Shown here: positions 45,313-55,694 of the stretch, piece by piece
Numbering within the stretch: position 1 is the first letter of the stretch
Layout: every line of letters starts with the position of its first letter
NCBI GenBank assembly: GCA_030386875.1
Contig: CM059562.1
Location: forward strand, 64,168,201-64,232,200
DNA from: Morinoia aosen
Taxonomy: Eukaryota; Arthropoda; Malacostraca; Amphipoda; Talitridae
Reading direction: 5' to 3'
Length of the DNA: 64,000 nt
The notes under the pieces: generated by a model
Told to the model about the DNA's origin: nothing
The model's input: only the letters and a program-made list of their open reading frames with translations
The model's database searches: none
Program-made: the position numbers and the translations under genes

Positions 45313-45579
45313 AAGGAGCAAATCTAATTTCACTTGGATGGAGCAATTCTATTTTCACGAGGATCAAATCAAAATTCACTTGGAGCAATTCTATTTTCAC
45401 GAGGATCAAATCAAATTTCACTTGGAGCAATTCTATTTTCACGAGGAGCAAATCAAAATTCACTTGGAGCAATTCTATTTTCACGAGGAGCAAATTAAAA
45501 TTCACTTGGAGCAATTCTAATTTCGCGAGGATCAAATCAAAATTCATTTGGAGCAAATCAACTGGTAAATGGTATAGTG
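45313..45579 (-). repeat. Right subterminal 42-bp repeat array and TIR
   Basis: An inverted counterpart of 42949-43124 with five full monomers and a terminal partial copy carrying a short CATC duplication (CTTGGATGGAG on plus). Within-arm monomers differ at only a few positions. Copy number differs between the arms, so the arms changed length after or during mobility. Confidence 0.85.
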
Positions 45580-46128
45580 TGAGCATATAACCTTTCGTAT
45601 GAGAACCAAAAGTTTGGAATTTCTTAATTCTTTGGTTTTACATTTCTGGTCAGAAGATTGAACGAGAAATTTTGCCGGAGAATGATTTTCTGATGCGCTT
45701 TATTTTCTCATGTGAGGTCACTTCTTCCACAGAAAGGAGCGTAAACAGACTTGAAGTTTGTATATGAATCACACTACGCCCATATGTTTGAACAGCAGAA
45801 AAGTGCAAAAACAAACATTAAGTCCGGTTTAATTTCAACACAGTTCATTTTAAACACAGTTAAGCTGAACCTCCGATTAGAAAGCACGTTAAATCAGTAG
45901 ATCTAAAAAAATCTCAGCTGAAACTTTTCGATCCATGCACTTTTTTTTTTAGCTGATGGCCAGTCAGTGAACATTCATTCTCAGATCGACGAAGCTCAAG
46001 CTTCAATCGGCCCTTCGGTAAAAATGTTAGTCCAATTTGTAACGTTAGCATAACTTGAGCAGCGCAGGTGTGTACTTCCAACTTCAACTCCCATGGAGAG
46101 CGACTGCACACAAGCCGTTACTTTAATT

Positions 46129-46195
46129 GCTCGTTCTCAATTGCTCGTGCGCCTTTTGACTTCATAACACAGGACATGAGCAATTTAGAACGAGC
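46129..46195. repeat. Inverted repeat with 18-bp arms
   Basis: The left arm GCTCGTTCTCAATTGCTC (46129-46146) and right arm GAGCAATTTAGAACGAGC (46178-46195) are complementary at 17 of 18 positions, with a 31-nt spacer. No extension beyond the arms is seen. It could be a hairpin RNA, a small fold-back remnant or a protein-binding site. Confidence 0.7.
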
Positions 46196-46615
46196 CTAAC
46201 AATCAACAAGTGGTTCTCACATTATTTTATGATTCATTCTCACCAAAACTGCACACATTTTCCTGAAAAAAGTAATGCTTCCCCTTTGTCAGAAGACGAA
46301 ATAACATTTTGACCTCTGCCGTTATTCATTGCTTAGGAAATTTTGATGAAAATTCCCAAAACGCATCGATGTTAACGCGTCTCCAGAAATATCGCCGAGC
46401 TGTGGGCTACTTGACGCGATGCTCTCCTCATGGAGTCATGCTGGGGCAGCCATGAGCGCCAGTATGCAGGCTCCTCATGCTTTATCTCGCACGAATTTCT
46501 GCAAAGAGCTCACGAAAATTTTACACCTGAGCAGTTGTTTGAGCTTGGCAGCAATTTTAGAGTCGCTCCCATGAATCGATGAAGCAAACTGGCATCGTGT
46601 GGACCATTTGCACAC

Positions 46616-46780
46616 CTCGCCGCTAACTGATGGCCGGCCTCGAGGTATCGGGAGTAATAGACCAGCTCGCGCAAAGAAGGCGATTCGAATAGGTGTCGGG
46701 AAGTGGCCACATTGGACATGAAAATGTGATTTACAATCACGATGATGAGCTTGAATTGGTGTGAAGTGCCGCCTGCTTTG
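46616..46780 (-). other. Candidate internal exon, 165 bp
   Basis: On the minus strand a strong acceptor, CTCCCACTATTTTGCAG, precedes 46780 and a fair donor, GCGAG|GTGTGC, follows 46616. The exon is 165 bp, a multiple of three. Two frames are open across it. One includes SRHLFESPSLRELVYYSRYL, then EAGHQLAA, a helix-like composition. The other includes HFPTPIRIAFFARAGLLLPI. I recognise no family and cannot choose the frame. Length, splice signals and GC content make it the best exon candidate in the window. Confidence 0.3.
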
Positions 46781-48098
46781 CTGCAAAATAGTGGGAGTTT
46801 CGTCACAACGTGCGCTTTCACGAGTAGGAGTTGATGCAGCTCGGCCTTATTGCCGTCCTATAAATCATGGATAATCTCAAACACCAATGCTCGAGGAAAC
46901 CAAAGGTTATACTCTCCAAAACTTAGCGGGTATATGTCTATATCGCTCATAAAATCACAATAAAATCGTTAGAATTTTTTTAAGCTAACCTTGAAAACCT
47001 TGAACCGAAATTTAACAATTTATATGATGACAACTACTGATACGAATAAAATTTCCAACGAATTTACAGCAAATTGAAAAGGTTAAACAAGCTCTTCAAT
47101 TCTCGATAATTACTGACTCTTCTACGACCAAAAACAGGTTAAATATTTTCACATTCTCAGTCTACAAGATACGGACCAAATCAGTCAGTAATGGTTGTAA
47201 ATGTGAGGAAGAAGAAGTAAATCTGGGAGATAACTTGAATAGGCTCTTGTAAAATGTTTTTATAAGTTTGGCTCTGTAAGAATTTGTTTGCGAGACTACA
47301 TGTAGTAAAGTTTCAACATTACTCGGAAATCTGAAGCTAAATCTCTTTCTCAGCGCGTACTTTTTTGTAGCCAAGCGACGTACGACATTCACTCTACTTG
47401 TTCCTCTGTGCCTGTGGTGTTCATGCTGCTGGCAAGCGCTGCATTAACCTAAAATATCCTAGTTTTTTCGTATTATAACTTTGATTAATTGAAATTAGAT
47501 TTCAGTTACTTATTTTTCTCATTTTGTTTTACGCTTCCGTGGTTTTCTCACGACACCTCCATACTCCGGTGACCCTGTTCAGTGTTACTCGTTAACTTCA
47601 AAGTTAGTTCTTTGCGATAATTCAATTAGTTAAGGAAGTCTAAATAACTCAGGTGTACTCGCAAGTACTTATAACATAATTATAGTGCTATCCAATTATC
47701 ATAGAATCTATGTATACTATAATTCTGCTTGTCCCTTCGTTAGTTAGTTAGTTAGCACGACCGTGACGCTTGATAACTCGATGACATTGGTTGTTGTAAG
47801 GCTACGACAAGGTTAAATTAGCTGAACAAATTTTTAGACGAAAACACAAGCATCAAAGACAAAAAATTTATTTTTTATTTTATCTCATTTATAGCCTGCG
47901 CGAATGACTGTAGCACAGATACTCTTAGACTATATATTTCCGCTCGATTCAATCCCTTCTTTATTCTGCGGTCAACTGTCTTGGGACTATAAGAGCTCTT
48001 CAACCTCTGTGAATTTATTTATTCCTTAAGGTGAGAACTAGAAATTTTTAAATGAAGTCTCTGAAAAGCATGCGAATTATGAAAATGCAAAATAATAT

Positions 48099-48521
48099 AT
48101 TAAGAGCTCTCCACTATGGCAACATTCCAAGCAGTACAGACTCAGCGAAAGTGTGAGAGCAGCTGAAGATCAGCAGGACTTTGCAGCGTGGCTTCTTCGA
48201 GTTGGTAATGGAACGGCTGCTGCAGATCAACTCTCAGAGGATGATATTGGAGTGCCTCACGAAACATGTGTTCATGGTTCACTTGTCGACAATTTTTTAA
48301 CGGCGCCACAGAAAAACAACGTCGAGATTGAGCGATACTATCTCCAAAAAAACTGTGATTGGATGATAATAAATGAGAAGGTATTAAATTTGCAGCCATC
48401 AGATGAGAGGAGGTACTACTTCGCTGACAGGGGGCTAACCGACGACCTGACTGAACCAGAGCGCTACCCACCAGAGCTCTTGTACACACAGCATGATGCC
48501 CTCTGGAAGGCATCCTCGTAA
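48099..48521 (+). pseudogene. Helitron helicase fragment (middle part)
   Basis: An open frame runs from about 48099 to a stop at 48519-48521. It begins SSPLWQHSKQYRLSESVRA, matching the SxLWp.f..lrLt.NMRa segment of Helitron Pif1-like helicases. It continues DFAAWLLRVGNG (family FadwLL.lGnG), the acidic IGVPHE region, LVDNF, then MIINEKVLNL (family ..iNekVL..lpG) and DERRYYFADRGLTDD. It ends prematurely before the conserved LRLKvGaPVMLLRNL segment. Typical Met-Arg of NMRA is Val-Arg here. Confidence 0.85.
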
Positions 48522-48675
48522 CCTCAAAATAAAATCTATTCCAATTATTATGTTACTTAGGAGGATATCTATATACAGTGGGTTATGTTACAACACTCGA
48601 TTGTGGCTTATAGCAATGCACGAGTATTGAATCAAGGCATCCATGATAAGCACTCCTCTAGCTGGCAGACAGGCT

Positions 48676-49002
48676 CTTATCCCTAGACTAAAATCGGCAA
48701 TAAGCGAATCAAGCCTTCCTTTTCCCAAACCTTCCTTTTAATTTGAAGAGAACTTATTTCATGTAAGACTGGCTTACGCTATGACAATTGAAACGGCGCA
48801 GGGACAGCCTTTCAACCAGGTAGGAATTTTCTTACTGAAACCAATGTTCAGCCACGGTCAACTACATGTGGTATTTTCAAGAGTAAAGCGACTCTCTGAT
48901 GTGCGCGTTAAAGTTATACCGACTACTAAACAAGGAGTGAAACGAGGGCAAACTATGACCAAAATTATTGTGTATAAAGAAGCTTTAAGTGTTGCTAACT
49001 AA
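48676..49002 (+). pseudogene. Helitron helicase fragment (C-terminal motifs)
   Basis: The frame from 48676 starts LIPRLKSAISESSLPFPKPS, has one in-frame TAA, then FHVRLAYAMTIETAQGQPFN, VGIFLLKPMFSHGQ and LHVVFSRVKRLSDVRVKV. These match the last helicase motifs of Helitron proteins (family PvrLafAMTInKaQGQ..., FsHGQLYVAlSRv) and the usual C-terminal tail ending in KIIVYKEAL. It is the continuation of 48099-48521 after about 150 bp of decayed sequence. Confidence 0.88.
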
Positions 49003-49140
49003 AGGGAAAATGTTTTATTGTATTAATATGGAGTTCATATAAGTTTAGTTTGCCCAATGTTTGCATGTGCAGTTTACTTTATTTGGCTAAAATAAAAAAT
49101 CATACACAGCCATTGCTCGCTCCATTATTTCAGTATACTA

Positions 49141-49169
49141 ATCCGTGTAAATTCCACGGGTCTCGCTAG
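49141..49169 (+). terminator. Helitron 3' terminal hairpin and CTAG end
   Basis: ATCCGTG (49141-49147) pairs with CACGGGT (49155-49161), with one G.T pair, around the loop TAAATTC. After four bases, CTAG occupies 49166-49169 and T follows. This is the diagnostic Helitron 3' structure that marks the end of transfer during rolling-circle transposition. Confidence 0.85.
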
Positions 49170-50474
49170 TAATAATTAATAGCTAACTTGTTTCTTCATT
49201 AATCATTATTCATCATCCCTACTGAAGCATGAATCCTCCCAGCAAAATGAAGACGAGGCAAATATCAATAAATACGAATTGAGTTTCTTGAATGTTAAAT
49301 TTTATTTAAGAAGAAAAATTTCTATCACTTGGATGATCTATGCACAGACAATCAGGTATAAGAAAAATACTAGAAGAGCAGAAGCTCAGTAGCTCAGGGC
49401 GTTCGCTATAAATTTGAAGGATTTTGTGCTTTTGAAAGCACATTCTCCGGCCAGGGGCACGCCGTGGATCCTAAGCTGCCACACGACATGCAGTGATTTA
49501 GCTAAGCCCACAGATATAACAAATTTTGTTGCCCCACTGCTTGAAAATAAACTTCTCGCACTCTGCAAACAAAATGCCGTGAAAATACCCTAATGTTATT
49601 TGCTAAGTTTGCGATCGAAATGTCACAAAATTTTAAGCGCAATCAACGACCATCATGATGGGAAAACTTGAAAAATTAGGTTTGCCTTTTTCAATAAAAA
49701 TTAAACTGGGCAGGCATGCATTCCACTTACAGTTGTATCACTATCCATGAATGTTTCTTAGTCTTGTAAGTTTTCAAAGAACAAACATCTTAAAATGAGT
49801 AGTAAACGTTGATATGCTATTGTAATATATTTTAGTGATCTTCATTGTGTATTTATTCATTTTTTTGTGAAAACTTTATTTACGACTATGTTAAACCAGT
49901 CATTCATATGATGATATCTAAAATTGACTTCTCATTCCTTGTATAATGAGAGTTTAGACATGACCAGCGTTTAACTTGTTAGTAATTTCAGTTTTAACAA
50001 TGATTAAAATAACGGAGTAGGTATGAAGTTTTTCCAAAGTATGTTCAGTGAAAGCTACCACATCTAAGAAACTTTTATATCGAAAAAATTCTGGGAATAC
50101 GTGTGAAAACTATGTGAGTTCAGTCAAAATATTTTTCAAAGTATATAGTTGCTAGACACTATGTAAAAGTTTCTCTACATAAACCTGAAAGAAAAAATTC
50201 CCTTCCAACACATCGTTTGAAATCAAATATAAGATGCACTTCATTTGCGTTGTAAAACCAGCAATCATCATTTGTGTATTCTTTACTTGAAGTTTTTTCT
50301 GACATCTTATTAGCATGAGATTCATTTCAAAATTGGAGATGAATGGGGGATTTCAAGAAGCTTTTTATTAGATTTCAAGTTTTTTCTGTACTATTAAGCG
50401 CAAAAATTGCTCCACTGCAGAGCTTCTCATTCGTAGCTGCTCACTTGACTACAAGACTCAAGCTTGAGCGTATT
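49170..50474. other. AT-rich, nothing recognised
   Basis: Short frames only. The segment 49385-49500 starts GTAGCTCAGGGCGTTCGCT, which resembles a tRNA A box, but no B box or cloverleaf can be placed. Confidence 0.5.
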
Positions 50475-50606
50475 GATGTTCAAGTTAGAGCTTGTAGATG
50501 TTCAAGTTTTAGCTTGTTGATGTTCAAGTTGTAGCGTGTTGATGTTCAAGTTCGTACGTGTTGATGTTTAAGTTAAAGCGTGTTGATGTTCAAGTTAGCG
50601 CGAGTA
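50475..50606. repeat. 22-bp tandem repeat, six copies
   Basis: Six consecutive copies of GATGTTCAAGTT followed by a variable decamer (AGAGCTTGTA, TTAGCTTGTT, GTAGCGTGTT, CGTACGTGTT and similar). The first 12 bases are almost invariant (one C-to-T change) while the last ten vary. A half copy precedes at 50462. Confidence 0.92.
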
Positions 50607-52272
50607 GACAAGCTCACACGGTGCCCCGTGCCCAGGCTCCCTCACAGCAGCACGCATCCGTCACACCGGGCGATTTCAATTGAACAGAACATGCACCTCG
50701 AGACCCATCTCTATCCACGTATGCTGCAAAATCAAGCGATGCGCAATTGAAACATGTTGTTGCCTGACGCAAACGAGATTTTTTGTTTGTAAAGGAGAGA
50801 TAAAACCCAAGCAAGAATTAGGAGATCAATAGGTAGCTTTGAGAAGCTGTTTTGCGAGTCTCTTGATGAGTTGAAGTGATGGATGTTCAGTTGCTGCTAC
50901 TTGACTGCGGATTCGTTGCAAAATTTACTCTTTGCCTCTGAAGATTTATTCCTTTAGAAATCCAATGCTATAATCGTCAAACAAATTGAAATGCAAATAA
51001 TTTTTCGTCTACGTCTAGCCAAAAACTATATTTTCAAATTTTTATTTCTTATAAACACATTTTGTCCATTGTGCTGCACAAAAATAGGCATAAGGAAACA
51101 TAATAACTAGAAAATTCATAGATTTTTGTTATTTCTTGATATAATTGTGCCAACGAGAGTAAAAAGTCTTGTGTTTGCCACTCTGTGGAATGAAATATAA
51201 TAATAAAAAATAGCGTTACCTTTTCTGAGTGCATACTGAACATGACAATATGTACTACACTCTGTGGTTAAAAGATTTAACCGTTTCTAGAGTCGAAATT
51301 AAATTCGTAAAATTTCAGCAACTTGATCAGCCTCACTTTCAGGAAAGTCTAAGTTCAGGAGTTAAAGTTCTCAAGCACAAATTCTAATCAGAGCCAGACT
51401 CGAAGTCGGATTTCGTTTCCAGTTTATATAGTCTCAAATTGTACAAGTGCAGGTCATTGATCCTTCACAGCGTGCTTTCACAGCATTATTTAATGAAATT
51501 CTTAGAAGCACATTGACCATACAAAGGGCTGCAGTTGAGAATAATTACGCGTTTTAATTTATTAATTGAAAATAGAAAACTTACCCCTTTATTACAATGC
51601 AAAACATTATCTAAGTAAGTGGGACAAACTGTTGTTTTGCTAATTAAGTCGAAGTAAGCAAAAATTTATGTCGTGTAATTCAAGGATAAACTATTTTCTA
51701 AATTCAAATGTTAATTTAATTTGTACAGTGTTAGATTCAAGGCTTAGAACTTCCTATTTTCTTTCATTGTCCATGAAACAAATTCATGGCAAGCGTTCAG
51801 AACTAATCTTCGATATCATTCCTCATCTAGGTAATGAAGTAGCAAGCAAGTAAAGGACGATTTTTCTTAGGAACAAATTGACTTACAATCATGCAACAAT
51901 TGTTTTGAGATAAACGTATCGTAAATATATACATAAAAGCGTTATTTTCATTCCCTAACTGAAAATACGTTTGTAATTCTATTTTATCCTTATTTTTTTT
52001 TTGTATATTCATTATTTATTAAGGCTCGTGCACATTTGAGAGAAATATTCTTGCTTGAATATTAATGAACCTTTGGAGCAAGTTTTTCGAGAGATGCTCT
52101 AGAAAACTTCAAACTTCTACGAGCACGGAAGCAGTCACATTTGAAACTGTTGGCTGAAGCGTTGACTAAACGTATTTTGAAACGTAGTCGTAGAAGATTA
52201 TTTATTTACGTAACGACTATGAAAAAAAATATTTAAAATACCTGAACACCAACCAAACGCTTATTAAGTCAA

Positions 52273-52479
52273 TTGAATCGTCGTATCTTGATTCGCCGGA
52301 GATGCGACAGCGGAGCAATTCATCAGGAGCACCTCACAAGCATACTTCGGAGCGTGAGCCAGGCCGTATCCCGTATCGCACCGCCCGCAGTCCCCTTGTG
52401 TTCACCCGATGAGGGGTCTCAGCTCCACGACCAGATGTCAGTCGTAAACAAAAAGATAATCTCAGTGATGCTTTTCTGA
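52273..52479 (+). CDS. Open frame of 68 codons, unknown
   Basis: The frame reads RRILIRRRCDSGAIHQEH, then SILRSVSQAVSRIAPPAVPL, with a GC-rich composition unlike the flanks. It begins with ATG at 52273. Three overlapping minus-strand frames are also open, which weakens the case. No family is recognised. Confidence 0.13.
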   Translation: MNRRILIRRRCDSGAIHQEHLTSILRSVSQAVSRIAPPAVPLCSPDEGSQLHDQMSVVNKKIISVMLF

Positions 52480-53485
52480 CAACCCCAGATATTGCAGGGG
52501 CTTCTGCAGTCGCCCGAATAAAAGTCTCGTAAAGATGGAGAACTTCTTGATACTGAGTTGCCACAGAAGCATGCGAGTGACAGTACTAGTCCAGACAAGC
52601 ATTCTGCTGCGCACAACCCGTACGTTCAGTGAGTCCTGACTAGACAAGCATAGGAGTTGAGAAGTTCGAGCTTGTTTTGCAGTTATAAATGTTAGGCTAG
52701 CTGAAGTAGCTAGTGATGAGTGACGATGCTATAGATTGCTTGTAAATGTAGATATATGTTTTGATCATTTTTTACATAATTTTCATCTACCGCAGTGCCG
52801 TATATATGCTAAGTAGCATTTTGCATCGCATGCTCCATTTGTGTGTTATATACCAGAGCACTTCAATCGGGGGAATGAAAGCATTTTTCGAGATGCCACA
52901 CTTCATATCACATTATTGCAGTCCATATACGTTAAGATGATTTTCAGTTTCTGAACTACAGTTGGGAAATTCATAACAACATCGATCAAAAGCTTCAAAG
53001 TGTTAGGCTGGACACAAAGTACTTGTCTACAGTATATTCAGCTTATTATTGACTTTGAGGCTTATGAATCATGGCATAGCTTCTCATGACAAAATATCCT
53101 TCACAACGTTGAAATTGCTTTTTGCAGTTTTTCTAGGAAACGAATCGTGCCAATTTAGCTAAATGCATCTGACTTTATTGGCAAAATTTTCCTACGCACG
53201 AATTTAATTTACCTTTTGCAAAAATCTAAATTGCTTACATGAATGCGACAAAGCGAAATTGAAATCATATGGCAAGTGAGATAAGTCTTCCAGCCTTTAA
53301 AACCACCAACATCCTCCAGCTAGATCATTCTTGCTGTATTTATAATACGAACACCAGGGTTATCATAAGAAAAATCGAGAAAAATCAAGATGCTGGGACA
53401 GAAACCTGATCTTACTTGCTGGCAGGAAATTTATGGATTCACACGAGAGATCGAGTAGCAGGCCATAGAACCCAAACCTTCCATC

Positions 53486-53523
53486 CTTACGAGACTTTCC
53501 TGCAGGACCCTCACAAAAAGGGA
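53486..53523 (+). other. Paired strong splice signals around a possible microexon
   Basis: An acceptor, CTTACGAGACTTTCCTGCAG, ends near 53504 and a near-perfect donor, GGGAG|GTGAGT, begins near 53524, leaving a 19-bp exon (DPHKKG-like codons). Both sites are good. If the acceptor is not used, the donor could close a longer exon that starts upstream in the frame open from 53416. The product is unknown. Confidence 0.2.
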
Positions 53524-55619
53524 GGTGAGTCTTTGCTGTCATTGTGGCGTGCGCTCATAATCAATCTGCGAGCGCTATCAGTTGGCATTTATGCAGAGAC
53601 ACCATGTTTCATCACCGGTGACAATGAACAGCAGCTATTCAGCATTGCGGCGATAGCAGAGCAGTGAAGCTGCTGCTGTTACTCGAGGTACGCGATTACG
53701 ATCAATCAAACAACAGGTCACCGTGTGGTCCAGCTGGAACAGCTTTTATTGTGTTTCTAACAAATGAAAACTGTTTGTTTTGAGTTCGTAAGGTCTTCGG
53801 ACAGCATGTGGGATGTCACACTAGTGCGTACTCTTCCCAAATCACGGAGATGTTCGAAATTGGGGTGCGATTCTTGTCTAGAGGAAAGTGAACTATCAAG
53901 ACTACAAAACGTGTAGGAAATAACAGTAAAAATGGCACTATTTTTAGACAAATGTGGTATTCAAATGCTCAGCGCATCTCTGAATTTGCAAGATTTAGCA
54001 AAACAGAACAAATAGCTACGGAGAAATCGTTATTTCTGATGGATTTCTCCTCACCGAGTCCATGAATGAAGAAAAATTGTAATGCACTCACATTTATACT
54101 GTTATGCATTTTTTATGGCTGCAATCACTTAAAAAAATCTAATTCAAATTCAACTGTTTTCAAGAAACAGCAGGACAACAATTATTATCTGTTCTGTGAA
54201 CCATGGACGGACTCTCAACAAGAATATAAAATACTGTTGTCAGTACCAGGATGATAGAAAACAAATATCAACATGATCTATTTATTTCCTATTTATTCAC
54301 GTCTTTAAAGCCAAATTTACTATCTAAATTAGTCGTCCAGCTGTGTGCTCCTTGAACAGCTGTTGCTGTGCAACAATATCAGATTCAGTGGAAGCTGGAA
54401 TAATATAATCAATTCGGCCCTCATTATTATTTCTCACATTTTGCCTCTTGAAACTTTATTCATTTCTTGGTTTTTATTGTCTCTACGAAAACTTTTCTTT
54501 GAAAGATTAAAATTCACTCGGATTGATAAAAAAAATATTGTTGTTTGTTAGTTATGATGCTTCATGAGTGTTTTTGCACGGAAAATTGAAAGAAATAGGA
54601 CTCCATAGGAGATATTAGACTATCTAATTAGAAATTCCGGGCAGTCCCTAAATAAACCAGCTAGAAATATTTTTATTTGTTCTAGTGCTCTCCAATGAGT
54701 AATGCGCACGAAATTACAATATAAAGACCCTACACCTCAATAATTCAGAATCTGTTTTGTGTCTGCATACTGCAGGAAGGAAATGAACTAGCGATGTAAA
54801 TTGAAAGATTAGAAATAAAAAATGATGATAATACGTGTACTTCATGACAAATTTGCATCAGTGCAAACTTGAAGCAGGGTTTGAATTAAAAAAAAGAGCG
54901 ATTTATGTAACTGGAAATAAGTTTGTGAGATAATATTTTTTGAGCTGTGATGTGGAGACGAAGAAAATAACAGCAGTTTTGATGAAAATGAAGCACGAGA
55001 TAAGCATGACATGTTAACGAACTGAAGCATTTCCGGAGTAATTTTTAATGATGTTTTGAATGGGTCAACCTGCAAATGAGTTCCATAATTTCAGTATGGT
55101 CACGAAAAGCACTGCGAATAACAGGTCATTTTTCTAATTTTCAATAAAGTGAAATGAACGCGATACCTTAGAAATAATTTAATTTGGTGTTGTTACTGTC
55201 ACATGAGTCTTTTTATTATGAATAAAATGGCGTGCAATTGTTTTCATTGGGCACGGAATACTTATTCTGAGTTCATTCAAATTTTGGCAGTTTAAACGTT
55301 TTTAAACAATTAGGTTCCCTCAGAAGTTGAAAATTCAACTAATTGAGTCCGACACTCATATTCATTTAGATCGTAAAATTTTTGATGGCCTAACTAATGC
55401 GAACTTTGCTGTTCTTGCTCTTGTTTTTTTTCAATTTCGTACGCTTCTGTCCTCTACTAGTAGGGGGAATGGGATTTCCTCAAAACGAATATTCCTGCAT
55501 ATCATTAATTTTACCCACCTTATGAGCAGAAAAAGAACTGAAACCCAACAGCCGTTTTGAATTAGCCGTTTTACCTCATCCGAGTTTTTGCTGTTCCGTA
55601 CTCTCCTGCGCTCATTCAG

Positions 55620-55694
55620 TAGTTCTTCAAGAAGAAAGCCGATGCCATTGCTGATAAGCAGATAGGGGAGCGTGTACTAATGACCGCCCAGTAA
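55620..55694 (+). other. Candidate terminal exon with tandem CAG-TAG acceptor
   Basis: A long pyrimidine-rich tract (TTTTTGCTGTTCCG, ACTCTCCTGCGCTCATTCAG) ends in two acceptors three bases apart, CAG at 55617-55619 and TAG at 55620-55622. From 55623 the frame reads FFKKKADAIADKQIGERVLM then TAQ and a TAA at 55692-55694. With the first acceptor in this phase the exon would start with TAG, so the downstream one would have to be used. The peptide has normal composition but no family I recognise. The antisense frame (67 codons) is open too. Confidence 0.27.

Larger units (their letters stand above)
42949..45579 (+). mobile_element. 2.6-kb element with TIRs made of 42-bp tandem repeats
   Basis: The outer ends are inverted copies: CACTATACCATTTAC at 42949 (preceded by TA) and the reverse complement of the same ending at 45579. 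Inside each end lies an array of a 42-bp repeat, with 3 copies plus partials on the left and 5 plus partials on the right, in opposite orientation. The first monomers after each end match in order. A remnant of a transposase N-terminus on the plus strand (44292-44593) lies between them. The size, inverted ends and transposase relic make it a DNA transposon, probably of the Tc1/mariner group or close to it; the group is inference. The right flank has TG where a TA duplication would be expected. Confidence 0.75.
45580..48098. other. Unique sequence with one hairpin and one candidate exon
   Basis: AT-rich except 46400-46830. It contains the inverted repeat at 46129-46195 and the candidate minus-strand exon at 46616-46780. 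A GTTA microsatellite of about four units sits near 47740. The region just before 48099 might hold the eroded 5' part of the Helitron, but I see no helicase or Rep motif there. Confidence 0.5.
48099..49169 (+). mobile_element. Helitron remnant: helicase C-terminus plus 3' end
   Basis: Two blocks of Helitron-type helicase (48099-48521 and 48676-49002) are followed by a canonical Helitron 3' terminus: a hairpin at 49141-49161, then CTAG at 49166-49169 followed by T. The Rep domain and N-terminal helicase motifs are not visible, so the 5' part is lost or too decayed to see. Helitrons move by rolling-circle replication and insert between A and T, which fits the T after CTAG. Confidence 0.85.

Noticed and set aside
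48142..48513. 123-codon ORF on the minus strand
   Set aside because: Shadow of the Helitron helicase frame on the plus strand.
49385..49480. tRNA gene or tRNA-derived SINE
   Set aside because: An A-box-like GTAGCTCAGGGCGTTCGCT is present, but no B box GGTTCGANNCC and no cloverleaf can be folded.
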